From: Pedobacter sp. PF22-3
GTDB lineage: Bacteria; Bacteroidota; Bacteroidia; Sphingobacteriales; Sphingobacteriaceae
Direction of reading: 5' to 3'
DNA: 64,000 bases
Assembly: GCF_026239555.1 (NCBI RefSeq)
Contig: NZ_JAPIVP010000021.1
Location: 1-64,000, forward strand
This document shows positions 35,500 through 43,763 of this stretch, in pieces (the first letter of the stretch is position 1; every line of letters begins with the position of its first letter). The translations under genes and the position numbers were made by a program. The notes under the pieces were generated by a model that had not been told where the DNA came from, ran no database searches, and saw only the letters and a program-made list of their open reading frames with translations.

Positions 35500-35895
35500 T
35501 TAGGCCTTTGGCCAATCGTTAAGGTGCTCTGCGTTTCCTAATTTTAGTTTTCTCGCTGAAATCTGGAATTTAAGCGTCATTGGGTGATCGCCCACAATGT
35601 TAATCCCTTCGGAATATTTAACAATGTAGCCATCCTCGAAATGAACTTCTTTCATTTTGGCATCTTCTTCTGTTTTCTTGATCAGAAGGGTTCCTGTAAT
35701 AGGTTTGTACTGGTTGTTTACCATCGCCTCGATAATTGAGGTGTCTTCGGTTGATTCGATCTCAATGTCGATGGTACCGCCATAAACTCCGGAAGAAGGT
35801 CTTCCTTTTGCATCTACATCGCGGTTTAACGCATAGGCACATTGAAGCACATCGTACTCCTTGCCCGAAAAATTTAATCTAGCTTTGAAAGCCAT
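35500..35895 (-). CDS. T6SS tube protein Hcp (TssD), copy 2
   Basis: The 131-residue paralogue of the downstream Hcp shares NRDVDAKGRPSSGVYGGTI and ends SARKLKLGNAEHLNDWPKA. It is the first gene of the minus-strand island. It may carry different cargo or serve under different conditions from copy 1. Confidence 0.93.
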   Translation of the reverse strand: MAFKARLNFSGKEYDVLQCAYALNRDVDAKGRPSSGVYGGTIDIEIESTEDTSIIEAMVNNQYKPITGTLLIKKTEEDAKMKEVHFEDGYIVKYSEGINIVGDHPMTLKFQISARKLKLGNAEHLNDWPKA

Positions 35896-36243
35896 AGTTT
35901 TAAAATTTAAAGGTTAAAAAATTGATTATCAGTAGCCTCCGCTACTATATTCTCTTAACCAAAGATCAGGCCAATAATTCATACCACACTCATAATGAAG
36001 GGGTAACAAAATTCAAAAACGGTTCAGAAAGCTTTATTGTGAATTATGGAAGGCAATTTTCAAGAAATAAAAATGTGGAAAAATCTTATGTACGTTACCA
36101 TAAGACAAAAATAATTACTTAAAAATATACAAAAATGTGTATTAATTCTACAAATTGATACATTTATCACCAATGCATTTTGGCATAATGCCAAAAAAAA
36201 TCCCCCAAATAGTTTTGGAGGATTTTTATGGATTTAAACAAGG
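35896..36243. other. Intergenic region upstream of hcp copy 2
   Basis: The promoter of the secretion island should lie here but no good TAnnTTTG box was found. A small palindrome AGTAGC-ctcc-GCTACT (35931-35946) lies in the probable hcp leader. A 66-codon plus-strand open frame has no family features and is discounted. The terminator of the GAF gene occupies the right end. Confidence 0.5.
36193..36222 (-). terminator. Terminator of the GAF-domain gene
   Basis: On the minus strand ATCCTCCAAA pairs with TTTGGGGGAT around a short loop, followed by a run of eight T. It lies 22 bp after the GAF gene stop and separates it from the secretion island. Confidence 0.8.
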
Positions 36244-38670
36244 TTAATGCTGTAATACTTTAGCAATTTCCTTTTCTATAGACTTAATCTCTTTAGGTTT
36301 AAGTTTTTTAGCAGCATCTGTTTTGGATACTACTTTATTTTCCGTGTACTTAACACCTACTCTTAGTGCTTTTAAACCTGATACACCTTGAAGTTCGTCT
36401 AGTTCGAGCTGTTCTAAATCATCATTTAAATAACCTTGAACCTGCATGTATTTGATGTATTCAATATACTCCTTTGCTTCTTCCGGATTAAAGTAAACCA
36501 TAGCAATTTTATGCGGCTGCGTTAAACGCTCTGTAGTACCTTTTATCAGCACTTTATCAATCCGCTTTTTAACCACTTCGTAACGGATGTTGTAAGCTCC
36601 TTCTACATCAAAACGGCGCTCATCGTTCCTAAAACTAATGTCAATAGCATTCGAATGAATAAAAATCAATTGCGTAGTTTCTAGTGCACATGGCATTTCT
36701 GCAATTAAACTTTTAGATAGTCGGGCTATATCAACCATTGAGGTAAGCTGCCACAAACGAATATTCTTCAGATAAAGTAAATCAAACGGCTTTTCTGGTG
36801 CAATATCCTGACCGATGTAAATATCATATTCTACCCCATCTGTTCTAAATTTGGCAAAATAGCAAGGATAAGAAGCCTGCAGCTTTGACTGCGATTTTTC
36901 CAGGTATTGGCTTACTTCGGTATTGATCAGCTGCATGGAAACTTCAAGCTGCCTGCGGTTTTCGAATGCGGCACCGGTTTCTGGCACCACCACTTCAAAA
37001 TACTGATCGATTACCTCTGCTGTTTTAGGATGGTTTGCTTTAATGATAGACAGGAATGGATAAACCTCAACTTCCAAAAATTCGTTCAGCTGACTTTCTT
37101 CATTTGACGAAGCAAAATCACCTATTCTTTTAATCCAGTCTTTACAGTTAAAAATCAGCTTATCAATAAGCGCTAAAGAAACATCTTTGCGAATGAACTT
37201 TAAAGTATCAATTAAGGCATTCAACTGAACTTCCATATCGTTTTTCAACGCCCGGTTACGCTCAGTAGTAGAGTTGCGGATATCAATAGCACCAAAAAGT
37301 GGATATAAATGCTTAAAGGTAATGGTTTCGATTTCTTTTAACTTATGATAACCATTATTCTGCTGAAGGAAATGCCAAACAGCCTCGTTAAATTTCCATT
37401 GAACGGAAGGTTGCAAGGCAGTAAATTTATCCATCAGTATTTCGTCCATTTTGGCATTAAATTCTTCAATGCTGTATTGGAAAAGCTGACCGATCAAAGG
37501 CATTGCCGGACGCAACCTTGATAACAATTTATCATCAACGGCTACTTCATCCTTTGAATATACTTCCAGCACGCCTGCCAACTCTTTATTGTAATAAATA
37601 GGCAGTATTGAATAAGAGCTAACGCCTGCAGCTTTTAAAACCTTTAAAAAAGGATCTTTTTCTATCTGCTCTTCTGTTATAGTACTTACAAAAATAGAAC
37701 GTGGGTTTTCTTTGTATTTATCAACCAGTGCGTAAAAAACTTCTTCTTCTAAATTAGATGCTTTTGCTGAATTGATCAGCATACTTTGTGAAAACTCCTG
37801 GTTATCAAATACCAGCTTATTGTTCACTGTTAAAAAAGGCATTAAGCCAAATTCCAGTTTACTGTTACCACTCAGTGTTTTTAGCGCATGTATTACATGG
37901 CTGTAAGCTTCGGTTTGATAATTGTGATCAACCAGCGCTCCACGTATGCCTTCAATAGAATGTTGCAAAGTAACATCGGTAATGGAAATGATGCTGAAAC
38001 CTTCAAAATGAAAGTTACTTAAAGGCAGGTTTTCTAACAGATATTCTAATTCAGTTTCTTCCTGAAAATGTTTACTTAAAGCTTCAAAATTAAGCTCAGG
38101 CAAATCGCCCTTGTGCATAATTTCTACAAACTTCGTATCTGTCTGGATATTATAATACTGCGTTAGTTTTGTTTCCTGATTAATGTGCGCATAAATGATC
38201 TCATTTTTCAGTACTGATGTGAAATTATAAAAACGGCCCAGAATAATATTATAGATAAACTTAAGCTGTTTTTTCTCAACTGGCTCATTATCCTTTGTTA
38301 CCTTATTTTTAGGATCATGATCCTTAAAAAATTTATAGAATGCATTTGTACTAAAGAAAATCTGATCTGGAATTGGTGTACTTAATGCCCAAAACAGATC
38401 ATTTTCATTATCCATTAAAGGCGTTAGAATAGTAAAAATTAATTCTAAAGTATCTTTATATCGGGATAAATCTTTGGGGCTGATGTTGCCAAGCAGCACA
38501 TCGTCTTTTTCAATTTTTTGGAGTAAAAACCTGTAAAATTCAGATTTTACTGATTTTTCTGTTTTCAGCCTAGCTTTTAAATACTCCACAAGGGGGCGGA
38601 AAGACAGAGATGATTCTACCTGGCAATGTATACATTCGTTTTTATGTATTTGTATTACATTGGTATTCAT
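36244..38670 (-). CDS. Large GAF-domain-containing protein (808 aa)
   Basis: A cytoplasmic protein without signal peptide or membrane helices. The middle (about 290-400) reads like a GAF domain (SILPIYYNKELAGVLEVYSK). After it comes LYPLFGAIDIRNSTTERNRA, a conserved-looking motif that superficially recalls the metal-binding turn of nucleotide cyclases. The remaining halves are helical. No kinase, cyclase or phosphodiesterase catalytic set is complete. Function is unknown; a sensory or scaffold role is likely. It is monocistronic with its own terminator. Confidence 0.72.
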   Translation of the reverse strand: MNTNVIQIHKNECIHCQVESSLSFRPLVEYLKARLKTEKSVKSEFYRFLLQKIEKDDVLLGNISPKDLSRYKDTLELIFTILTPLMDNENDLFWALSTPIPDQIFFSTNAFYKFFKDHDPKNKVTKDNEPVEKKQLKFIYNIILGRFYNFTSVLKNEIIYAHINQETKLTQYYNIQTDTKFVEIMHKGDLPELNFEALSKHFQEETELEYLLENLPLSNFHFEGFSIISITDVTLQHSIEGIRGALVDHNYQTEAYSHVIHALKTLSGNSKLEFGLMPFLTVNNKLVFDNQEFSQSMLINSAKASNLEEEVFYALVDKYKENPRSIFVSTITEEQIEKDPFLKVLKAAGVSSYSILPIYYNKELAGVLEVYSKDEVAVDDKLLSRLRPAMPLIGQLFQYSIEEFNAKMDEILMDKFTALQPSVQWKFNEAVWHFLQQNNGYHKLKEIETITFKHLYPLFGAIDIRNSTTERNRALKNDMEVQLNALIDTLKFIRKDVSLALIDKLIFNCKDWIKRIGDFASSNEESQLNEFLEVEVYPFLSIIKANHPKTAEVIDQYFEVVVPETGAAFENRRQLEVSMQLINTEVSQYLEKSQSKLQASYPCYFAKFRTDGVEYDIYIGQDIAPEKPFDLLYLKNIRLWQLTSMVDIARLSKSLIAEMPCALETTQLIFIHSNAIDISFRNDERRFDVEGAYNIRYEVVKKRIDKVLIKGTTERLTQPHKIAMVYFNPEEAKEYIEYIKYMQVQGYLNDDLEQLELDELQGVSGLKALRVGVKYTENKVVSKTDAAKKLKPKEIKSIEKEIAKVLQH

Positions 38671-38809
38671 TGTATAAGTTCTGCTATAGGGTAAAAATTT
38701 AATTATCTAATTTGTTACTAATCAACTGCAAAGATAGCTACTACCCAAATGTTGTTAGTCTGCTGAACGTAATACTTCGATAAAACATCCATAATAGTGT
38801 TACACAAAT

Positions 38810-41800
38810 TTAGTACCTAAAATTGAGAGATACGTATGGATACCAGCCATCTGTAGAGTGTCCCATCACAAATCGTACAACTGTGAGTGATGCAGGTGCA
38901 AAATAAACCCCACCTCCTACTCCATGGTGCCATATTGTTGATTTTTCGTCACGTTTCCAAACCCTGCCTACATCATAAAAACCGAGCAAGCCAACTTGTC
39001 CGGGCAAAATATAACTTACTAAATCGCCAAGCTTTGCCCTGAGTTCTAAATTATTGTAAAACATATGTTCGCCAGCAAACCTGAACTGGCGGTAGCCTAA
39101 CAGATTCCCTTGTCCACCTAAAAATAATGCCTGGTAGAATGCAGGTTTACCCACGGTTACCCCACCACCGAAACGATCGGCCAGAATAAAATTCTTTCTG
39201 CCGTCCAGATTTTTATATAGTGCTATACTCGCTGTAAACTGCCCATAAGAGTTAGAATATTGATTAACGCCTTTGTAGCCCAATAGTTTAAAATCTACAT
39301 AACTACCTAAAGTTGGTAACAAATCATTATCACGCGTATTGTTGGTGAAATTTAGAAATGCACCTGCAAACATCTTTTCGTTACGCACGGTTAAACTATC
39401 TGCTGAGTGCAACTGACTGGTATTTTCGATAAACCGGCCTGTATTATCTTCCTGGTTAAATTTATAATACTGAAAAGCGGGACCTACGCTAAAAGTAGAT
39501 TTTGGACGGCGCCAGCGGATAGCAGCATCTACCTGATATAGATTGAAACGTGCACGGTAATACCTGATATTGTCATCATCATCGCCATGCTCATCAAAAT
39601 GTGTTTCATTACCTAAACCAAAAAAATTCTGTGTGTTATTTGGGGCGAAAGCATCTGCCTTCAATACAAAATCGCCTTTACCTAAAGCTTTTAACCACTC
39701 ACCTTTATAATTAAATCTAAAGGCTTTAGTAGAAAAAGAATGCAAAAACGAAACCATTTGCGAATTGCCATAAGGTTGTTTTCTGAAACCAGGATTGGTT
39801 TGTTTATAAATCAAGCCCAATAAAATACCATCATCCTGATTATAACCGGCATTTAACAACCACGAATTTCGGCGGTACATATCTTTTGGGATATAGCTAA
39901 AATTTGACGTATCGTTGGAAATAATTTTCCTGATTTTATCCTGATCGTTACCCAGGTAAGTTGCTTTATTTGTACGCCCATACAGTTTAACGCTCCCATT
40001 GCTGTTAGCAAAATCGTAAACTTTATTACCCTTGCCTCCAATAATCCGCAATTTAATGTTCGAATCTTTATTATCAAGCATCAGGCTATCGTTACCATTG
40101 TGCATGTACACCCTGATCTCTTTAGTTACTTTCGGATCAAATTTGCGATCGAAAAGTTCATCTTTGATATTACCTTCTTTGGAGATTTTATTGATTTTTA
40201 CGCGGAGCCCTTTATTAGCTGCATCAGTGACTTGAATCAGTTCATTTTTATTGGTTACCTCTATATCTACAATGCGGTTAAAGAAATGATAATACTGGTT
40301 CATTAATTTTGGCAGTGTAGCGATGCGATTACGCAGCTGTGCCATAAAGGCATCGTGATGTAATGAATAACTTGGTTCAGGAAGTTTTTTCAGTGCTTTT
40401 TCGAAAACTGCGTCGTTATAATTTGCGCAAAAATCTTTTACGATTTTATCGAATTCCTCTTCATCTATATTGGCGGTCCAGCGGCTGCTGATTTCTCTTC
40501 CTTCCCATAAAAACCAATTGATATCTTTTATGCCACGCTCATAGCCCTGCATCATTGGCAATAACGAAGAAGATTGTGTATAACGTTGTAATAGACCATC
40601 TGATCTGAAAAATACCTGATCGCGATCTCTGGGCACCGGGGAATAAAGCGAACCATCTTTAGTCTTCGTTTCTTTCCAACGCCATTGGTCTTCGTGTCTG
40701 TCCCAATCGCCCAATAACACATCAAATGCCCTTGCTCTTACCCAGGCAGGTCCGTCTAATCTGTTGTCGTTATCTTCAGTTAGCTTTTTATCCATTTTTG
40801 GAGAACTGTCTGATTCTCCGGTTGGTTCCCTTTCTTCAAACAAACACAACGTATTGGCAAAAGCCGGTTCAAATTCGCCCAGGTTATCATCTGGAGAAAC
40901 CCAGCCGATAATTGGATTACTGTGTGCAATTCCGCCAGCATCAGCCAGTTCGGGAACTACGAGCGCTGAAAAAGGATGTTGCGCCGACATATTGTCCTTT
41001 AAAATATCTTTAGCAAAAGTTTCGCGCAGTGCTGCCGGCAACAATACTTCCGGAAATTTTTCTACGCTCCGCAGTACATATTCTTTACCATTCTTATCTT
41101 CTAAACGCAAAGAACGCGATTGGTTACCTCCACCACGTTTTGTTGCTTTTAAGCCGCCCATCATCTGAGAAATGTGCAGTACAGGTACTTTTGTTTTTGC
41201 AGCATATTCTTTGCGGTAATTCTCGCCAAAAATTACACGGTGAAAACGACCAACGCTATCATATTCTGGCTTTACGCGTACAAAAACACTGTCAGCTGTA
41301 ATTGGCTTATCCCTGTTTCTTAATTTTTTTGGAATGGTTTCGAACTTTTTTAGGTAACTGTAAACTTTTTTAACACTTGTATCTGAATAAATATAATATT
41401 CATAACGCATATCGTTGTTTTGCAGTTGATCAGCCACCACATAGCCCTGTTGCATTTCGTGAAATAACGAAGCTTTACCTTCTTTATTTGGCGATACTTT
41501 TGATCCCGAACCACTGATAATCTGCAATTGCTTTCCTTTAATTAACTGAAGGCCGTGTTCATGGCCGGCAACGTAGGTTACGTTTGGATAATCGCCAAAT
41601 ACACCGGTAACCGATTTGATCATATCCTTATAAGCCGGATGGTTTAAATCTTCAGGACTTAACAAGGTAGAACGTAATAACGGATAAACAGAACCTAAGC
41701 CAGGTAAAGGGATGTATAGGTTTTTATTTAAAGATGTTAGTGGAAAAAGATGGTTTCTCAAGTTAAAATAACCACCATGCGGACCATAACTCTGAAAGGG

Positions 41801-42424
41801 ATGGTGCGATGCCAAAAGAATTACTTTATCTTTATTTTCAGCCAATAACTCGTCCATTTTTACCAGCACCTCATCTTTAGTATGGCAATCACAATCATCA
41901 TTGGGGTTGGTTTTGTTGTATGGAAATAACCACCATTCGCTATCGTAAGCAATGATTGTTAGTTTATCGGTTAATTTAATGGCTATGGGATCGGGACAAC
42001 CGTTATCGGGAATTAGTTTAAGCAAAGGATCGTTTTGTTCCCTTAGGTAATCACCCTGGGCCTTTATCTTGGCCAGGCCTTTTGGTCCTGATTTATCCCA
42101 ATCGTGGTTGCCGGGAATAAAATAAACCGCAGCCCCCATCTTACGCATAGGCTCGAACTGCGAACGCAGAATCTTTTTGGTTTCCTCTTCTTCTACACTG
42201 CCGGGCAAACCCATTCCTGTTGGGTAAATGTTATCACCAAGATATAAAACGGTGGTTTTTTTGGGAAGGATCTGCTTTGCCGCGTTTTTTAAATCCTGCA
42301 TTTGGGCAGGGTTCATTTCGCCTGCATCGCCAAAAAGAATTACTCGGTATTTTACATCATCCTGCGCAAAGGCAATGAGGTTGATTAAAAATAAGATGGT
42401 AAAAAAGGTAAATCTTTTGATCAT
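38810..42424 (-). CDS. Metallophosphoesterase / kinase-like / BamA-like barrel fusion
   Basis: The 1204-residue secreted protein starts with a signal peptide (FFTILFLINLIAFAQ). Residues about 25-310 are a calcineurin-like phosphoesterase: ILFGDAGE, YLGDNIYPTG, FIPGNHDWDK, LLASHHPFQS and VAGHEHGLQ give the full metal set. The middle (about 430-620) has YVLRSVEKFPE (K456), LLGDWDRHEDQWRW (571-584) and SPVPRDRDQVFF (595-606). This resembles the catalytic Asp and metal-binding segments of Fam20/CotH-like kinases. From about 840 the protein is strand-rich and resembles a BamA/TamA-type outer-membrane barrel, ending VSLNFRY with the C-terminal aromatic residue. Confidence 0.85.
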   Translation of the reverse strand: MIKRFTFFTILFLINLIAFAQDDVKYRVILFGDAGEMNPAQMQDLKNAAKQILPKKTTVLYLGDNIYPTGMGLPGSVEEEETKKILRSQFEPMRKMGAAVYFIPGNHDWDKSGPKGLAKIKAQGDYLREQNDPLLKLIPDNGCPDPIAIKLTDKLTIIAYDSEWWLFPYNKTNPNDDCDCHTKDEVLVKMDELLAENKDKVILLASHHPFQSYGPHGGYFNLRNHLFPLTSLNKNLYIPLPGLGSVYPLLRSTLLSPEDLNHPAYKDMIKSVTGVFGDYPNVTYVAGHEHGLQLIKGKQLQIISGSGSKVSPNKEGKASLFHEMQQGYVVADQLQNNDMRYEYYIYSDTSVKKVYSYLKKFETIPKKLRNRDKPITADSVFVRVKPEYDSVGRFHRVIFGENYRKEYAAKTKVPVLHISQMMGGLKATKRGGGNQSRSLRLEDKNGKEYVLRSVEKFPEVLLPAALRETFAKDILKDNMSAQHPFSALVVPELADAGGIAHSNPIIGWVSPDDNLGEFEPAFANTLCLFEEREPTGESDSSPKMDKKLTEDNDNRLDGPAWVRARAFDVLLGDWDRHEDQWRWKETKTKDGSLYSPVPRDRDQVFFRSDGLLQRYTQSSSLLPMMQGYERGIKDINWFLWEGREISSRWTANIDEEEFDKIVKDFCANYNDAVFEKALKKLPEPSYSLHHDAFMAQLRNRIATLPKLMNQYYHFFNRIVDIEVTNKNELIQVTDAANKGLRVKINKISKEGNIKDELFDRKFDPKVTKEIRVYMHNGNDSLMLDNKDSNIKLRIIGGKGNKVYDFANSNGSVKLYGRTNKATYLGNDQDKIRKIISNDTSNFSYIPKDMYRRNSWLLNAGYNQDDGILLGLIYKQTNPGFRKQPYGNSQMVSFLHSFSTKAFRFNYKGEWLKALGKGDFVLKADAFAPNNTQNFFGLGNETHFDEHGDDDDNIRYYRARFNLYQVDAAIRWRRPKSTFSVGPAFQYYKFNQEDNTGRFIENTSQLHSADSLTVRNEKMFAGAFLNFTNNTRDNDLLPTLGSYVDFKLLGYKGVNQYSNSYGQFTASIALYKNLDGRKNFILADRFGGGVTVGKPAFYQALFLGGQGNLLGYRQFRFAGEHMFYNNLELRAKLGDLVSYILPGQVGLLGFYDVGRVWKRDEKSTIWHHGVGGGVYFAPASLTVVRFVMGHSTDGWYPYVSLNFRY

Positions 42425-42495
42425 AGACTAAGCGTTTGCATAAAGGTAGGTATTTTAAAATTTATTTTATTTTTCATGAGCATCATTCCAAAAAA

Positions 42496-42543
42496 GATCG
42501 TCATTGCTTCGTCGGCTGAAAAAGCCTTCTAGCAATGACGATC
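42496..42543. repeat. Inverted repeat element
   Basis: GATCGTCATTGCT (42496-42508) and AGCAATGACGATC (42531-42543) are perfect 13-bp inverted repeats. The 'cgtcattgc' ends also occur in repeats elsewhere in the window. Confidence 0.65.
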
Positions 42544-42648
42544 CATAGGGGGAATTTATTTCCATTAAATTGTACTTCGGTTTATATTTATTTTTATAAA
42601 TAAATTATCCATCAGCATAACAATCGCGTTAGCACACCTCTACCAAAT

Positions 42649-43563
42649 TTATTTCTTCAATTTAAACATTAAAATATTACCAGCGGCCAAGGTTCCGCCT
42701 TCGTTAGAAATGTAAAGGTTATTATCGCGGTCGAAAGCGATGCCTTCTGGTTGGTTAAATAAACTTGGATCTAATGGATACGTTGTTTTTAATTTAAAAT
42801 CAGCATCTGTAATTACCAATAGTTTATTTACTGATGAAAGGATATACCACTCGTTAGTTTTTGGATTTTTAGCCAGTGCAGATGGACGGAATCTTGATTT
42901 GGAGCTTCCGGAAGCTTTTTCGATCGCTTTATGCGAAAGGCTGAATTCTCCGGCTGCTGTTAACGAAGCATCATCAGCAACTTTAAATCCATAAATACTG
43001 GAAGCTTTTGCTTTAGAATCTGGTTTGCTATCTTTAGTCAGTACATAAATCATGTTGTTTTTTTCATCTGCCGCCAATCCCTCATACTCCGCTTTGGGTA
43101 CCAGATCTTTGGTTTTGGTTACATTATCGGCTTCTGGCTTGCTTAATTCGGCAATTGGAAAAGTGTGCAGTTCGCCATTGCTTTTTAACACAATGAAATA
43201 ATTTTTGATGATGGTTACATCTTCATAATCGCCTTTGCCGCCAAATTTCGTAAATTTTGACTCTTTATCACCCAAACCTAAATGAAAGAGATCGCCATCT
43301 TCATCCTGAATGGCAAATACTTCCTTAGGGTCGCCATTATGAAATACAATGCCTGAAATTTCGAAAAGGTTATGCGGCATGTTGTATTTTACCGGATTGG
43401 CCAGATCGTAAGGAAAATCTGATTTTGCTGCCTCGTTTGTTGAAGCTGTTGTGCTGGTTGAATCCTTTTGTTTATTCTCGCGGTTACCGTTAACACAGGA
43501 TACGCTAAAAAAAGCTGAAGCGATTAAAAGACCTGAAGCCAAAAGAGTTTTATTGTATTTCAT
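42649..43563 (-). CDS. SdiA-regulated-like beta-propeller lipoprotein
   Basis: The 304-residue lipoprotein has lipobox FFSVSC. The mature domain has repeated strand motifs of a propeller: ISGIVFHNGDPKEVFAIQDE, YEGLAADEKNNMIYVLTKD, and QPEGIAFDRDNNLYISNEGG near the end. This is the SdiA-regulated (YjiK-like) family, of unknown function in Bacteroidota. It lies in the envelope. Confidence 0.82.
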   Translation of the reverse strand: MKYNKTLLASGLLIASAFFSVSCVNGNRENKQKDSTSTTASTNEAAKSDFPYDLANPVKYNMPHNLFEISGIVFHNGDPKEVFAIQDEDGDLFHLGLGDKESKFTKFGGKGDYEDVTIIKNYFIVLKSNGELHTFPIAELSKPEADNVTKTKDLVPKAEYEGLAADEKNNMIYVLTKDSKPDSKAKASSIYGFKVADDASLTAAGEFSLSHKAIEKASGSSKSRFRPSALAKNPKTNEWYILSSVNKLLVITDADFKLKTTYPLDPSLFNQPEGIAFDRDNNLYISNEGGTLAAGNILMFKLKK

Positions 43564-43673
43564 AAGGGTAAATTTAATGTTTATGCGCCTTGGTCTGTGT
43601 CCTCACAGACCATCGGTAAAATCATGCGTAACTAAAATCAAAAATTTAATCTTTAATAACTGTTTTTATTTAT

Positions 43674-43750
43674 CGGCCGTCATTCCCGCGCTGGCGGGAA
43701 TCGTAATGCAATAGGTTTAAGATTCCCAATCAAGTTGGGAATGACGACCG
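43674..43750. repeat. Compound palindromic repeat
   Basis: The outer inverted repeats CGGcCGTCATTCCC (43674-43687) and GGGAATGACGaCCG (43737-43750) enclose two inner hairpins, TTCCCGC/GCGGGAA and ATTCCCAA/TTGGGAAT. Such nested structure is typical of a small mobile palindromic element. It lies just downstream of ppk1 and could terminate it. Confidence 0.7.
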
Positions 43751-43763
43751 TACTAAGCTGTAT

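Noticed and set aside
35922..36122. 66-codon plus-strand open frame upstream of hcp
   Set aside because: No family features, and it spans the region expected to hold the hcp promoter and leader.
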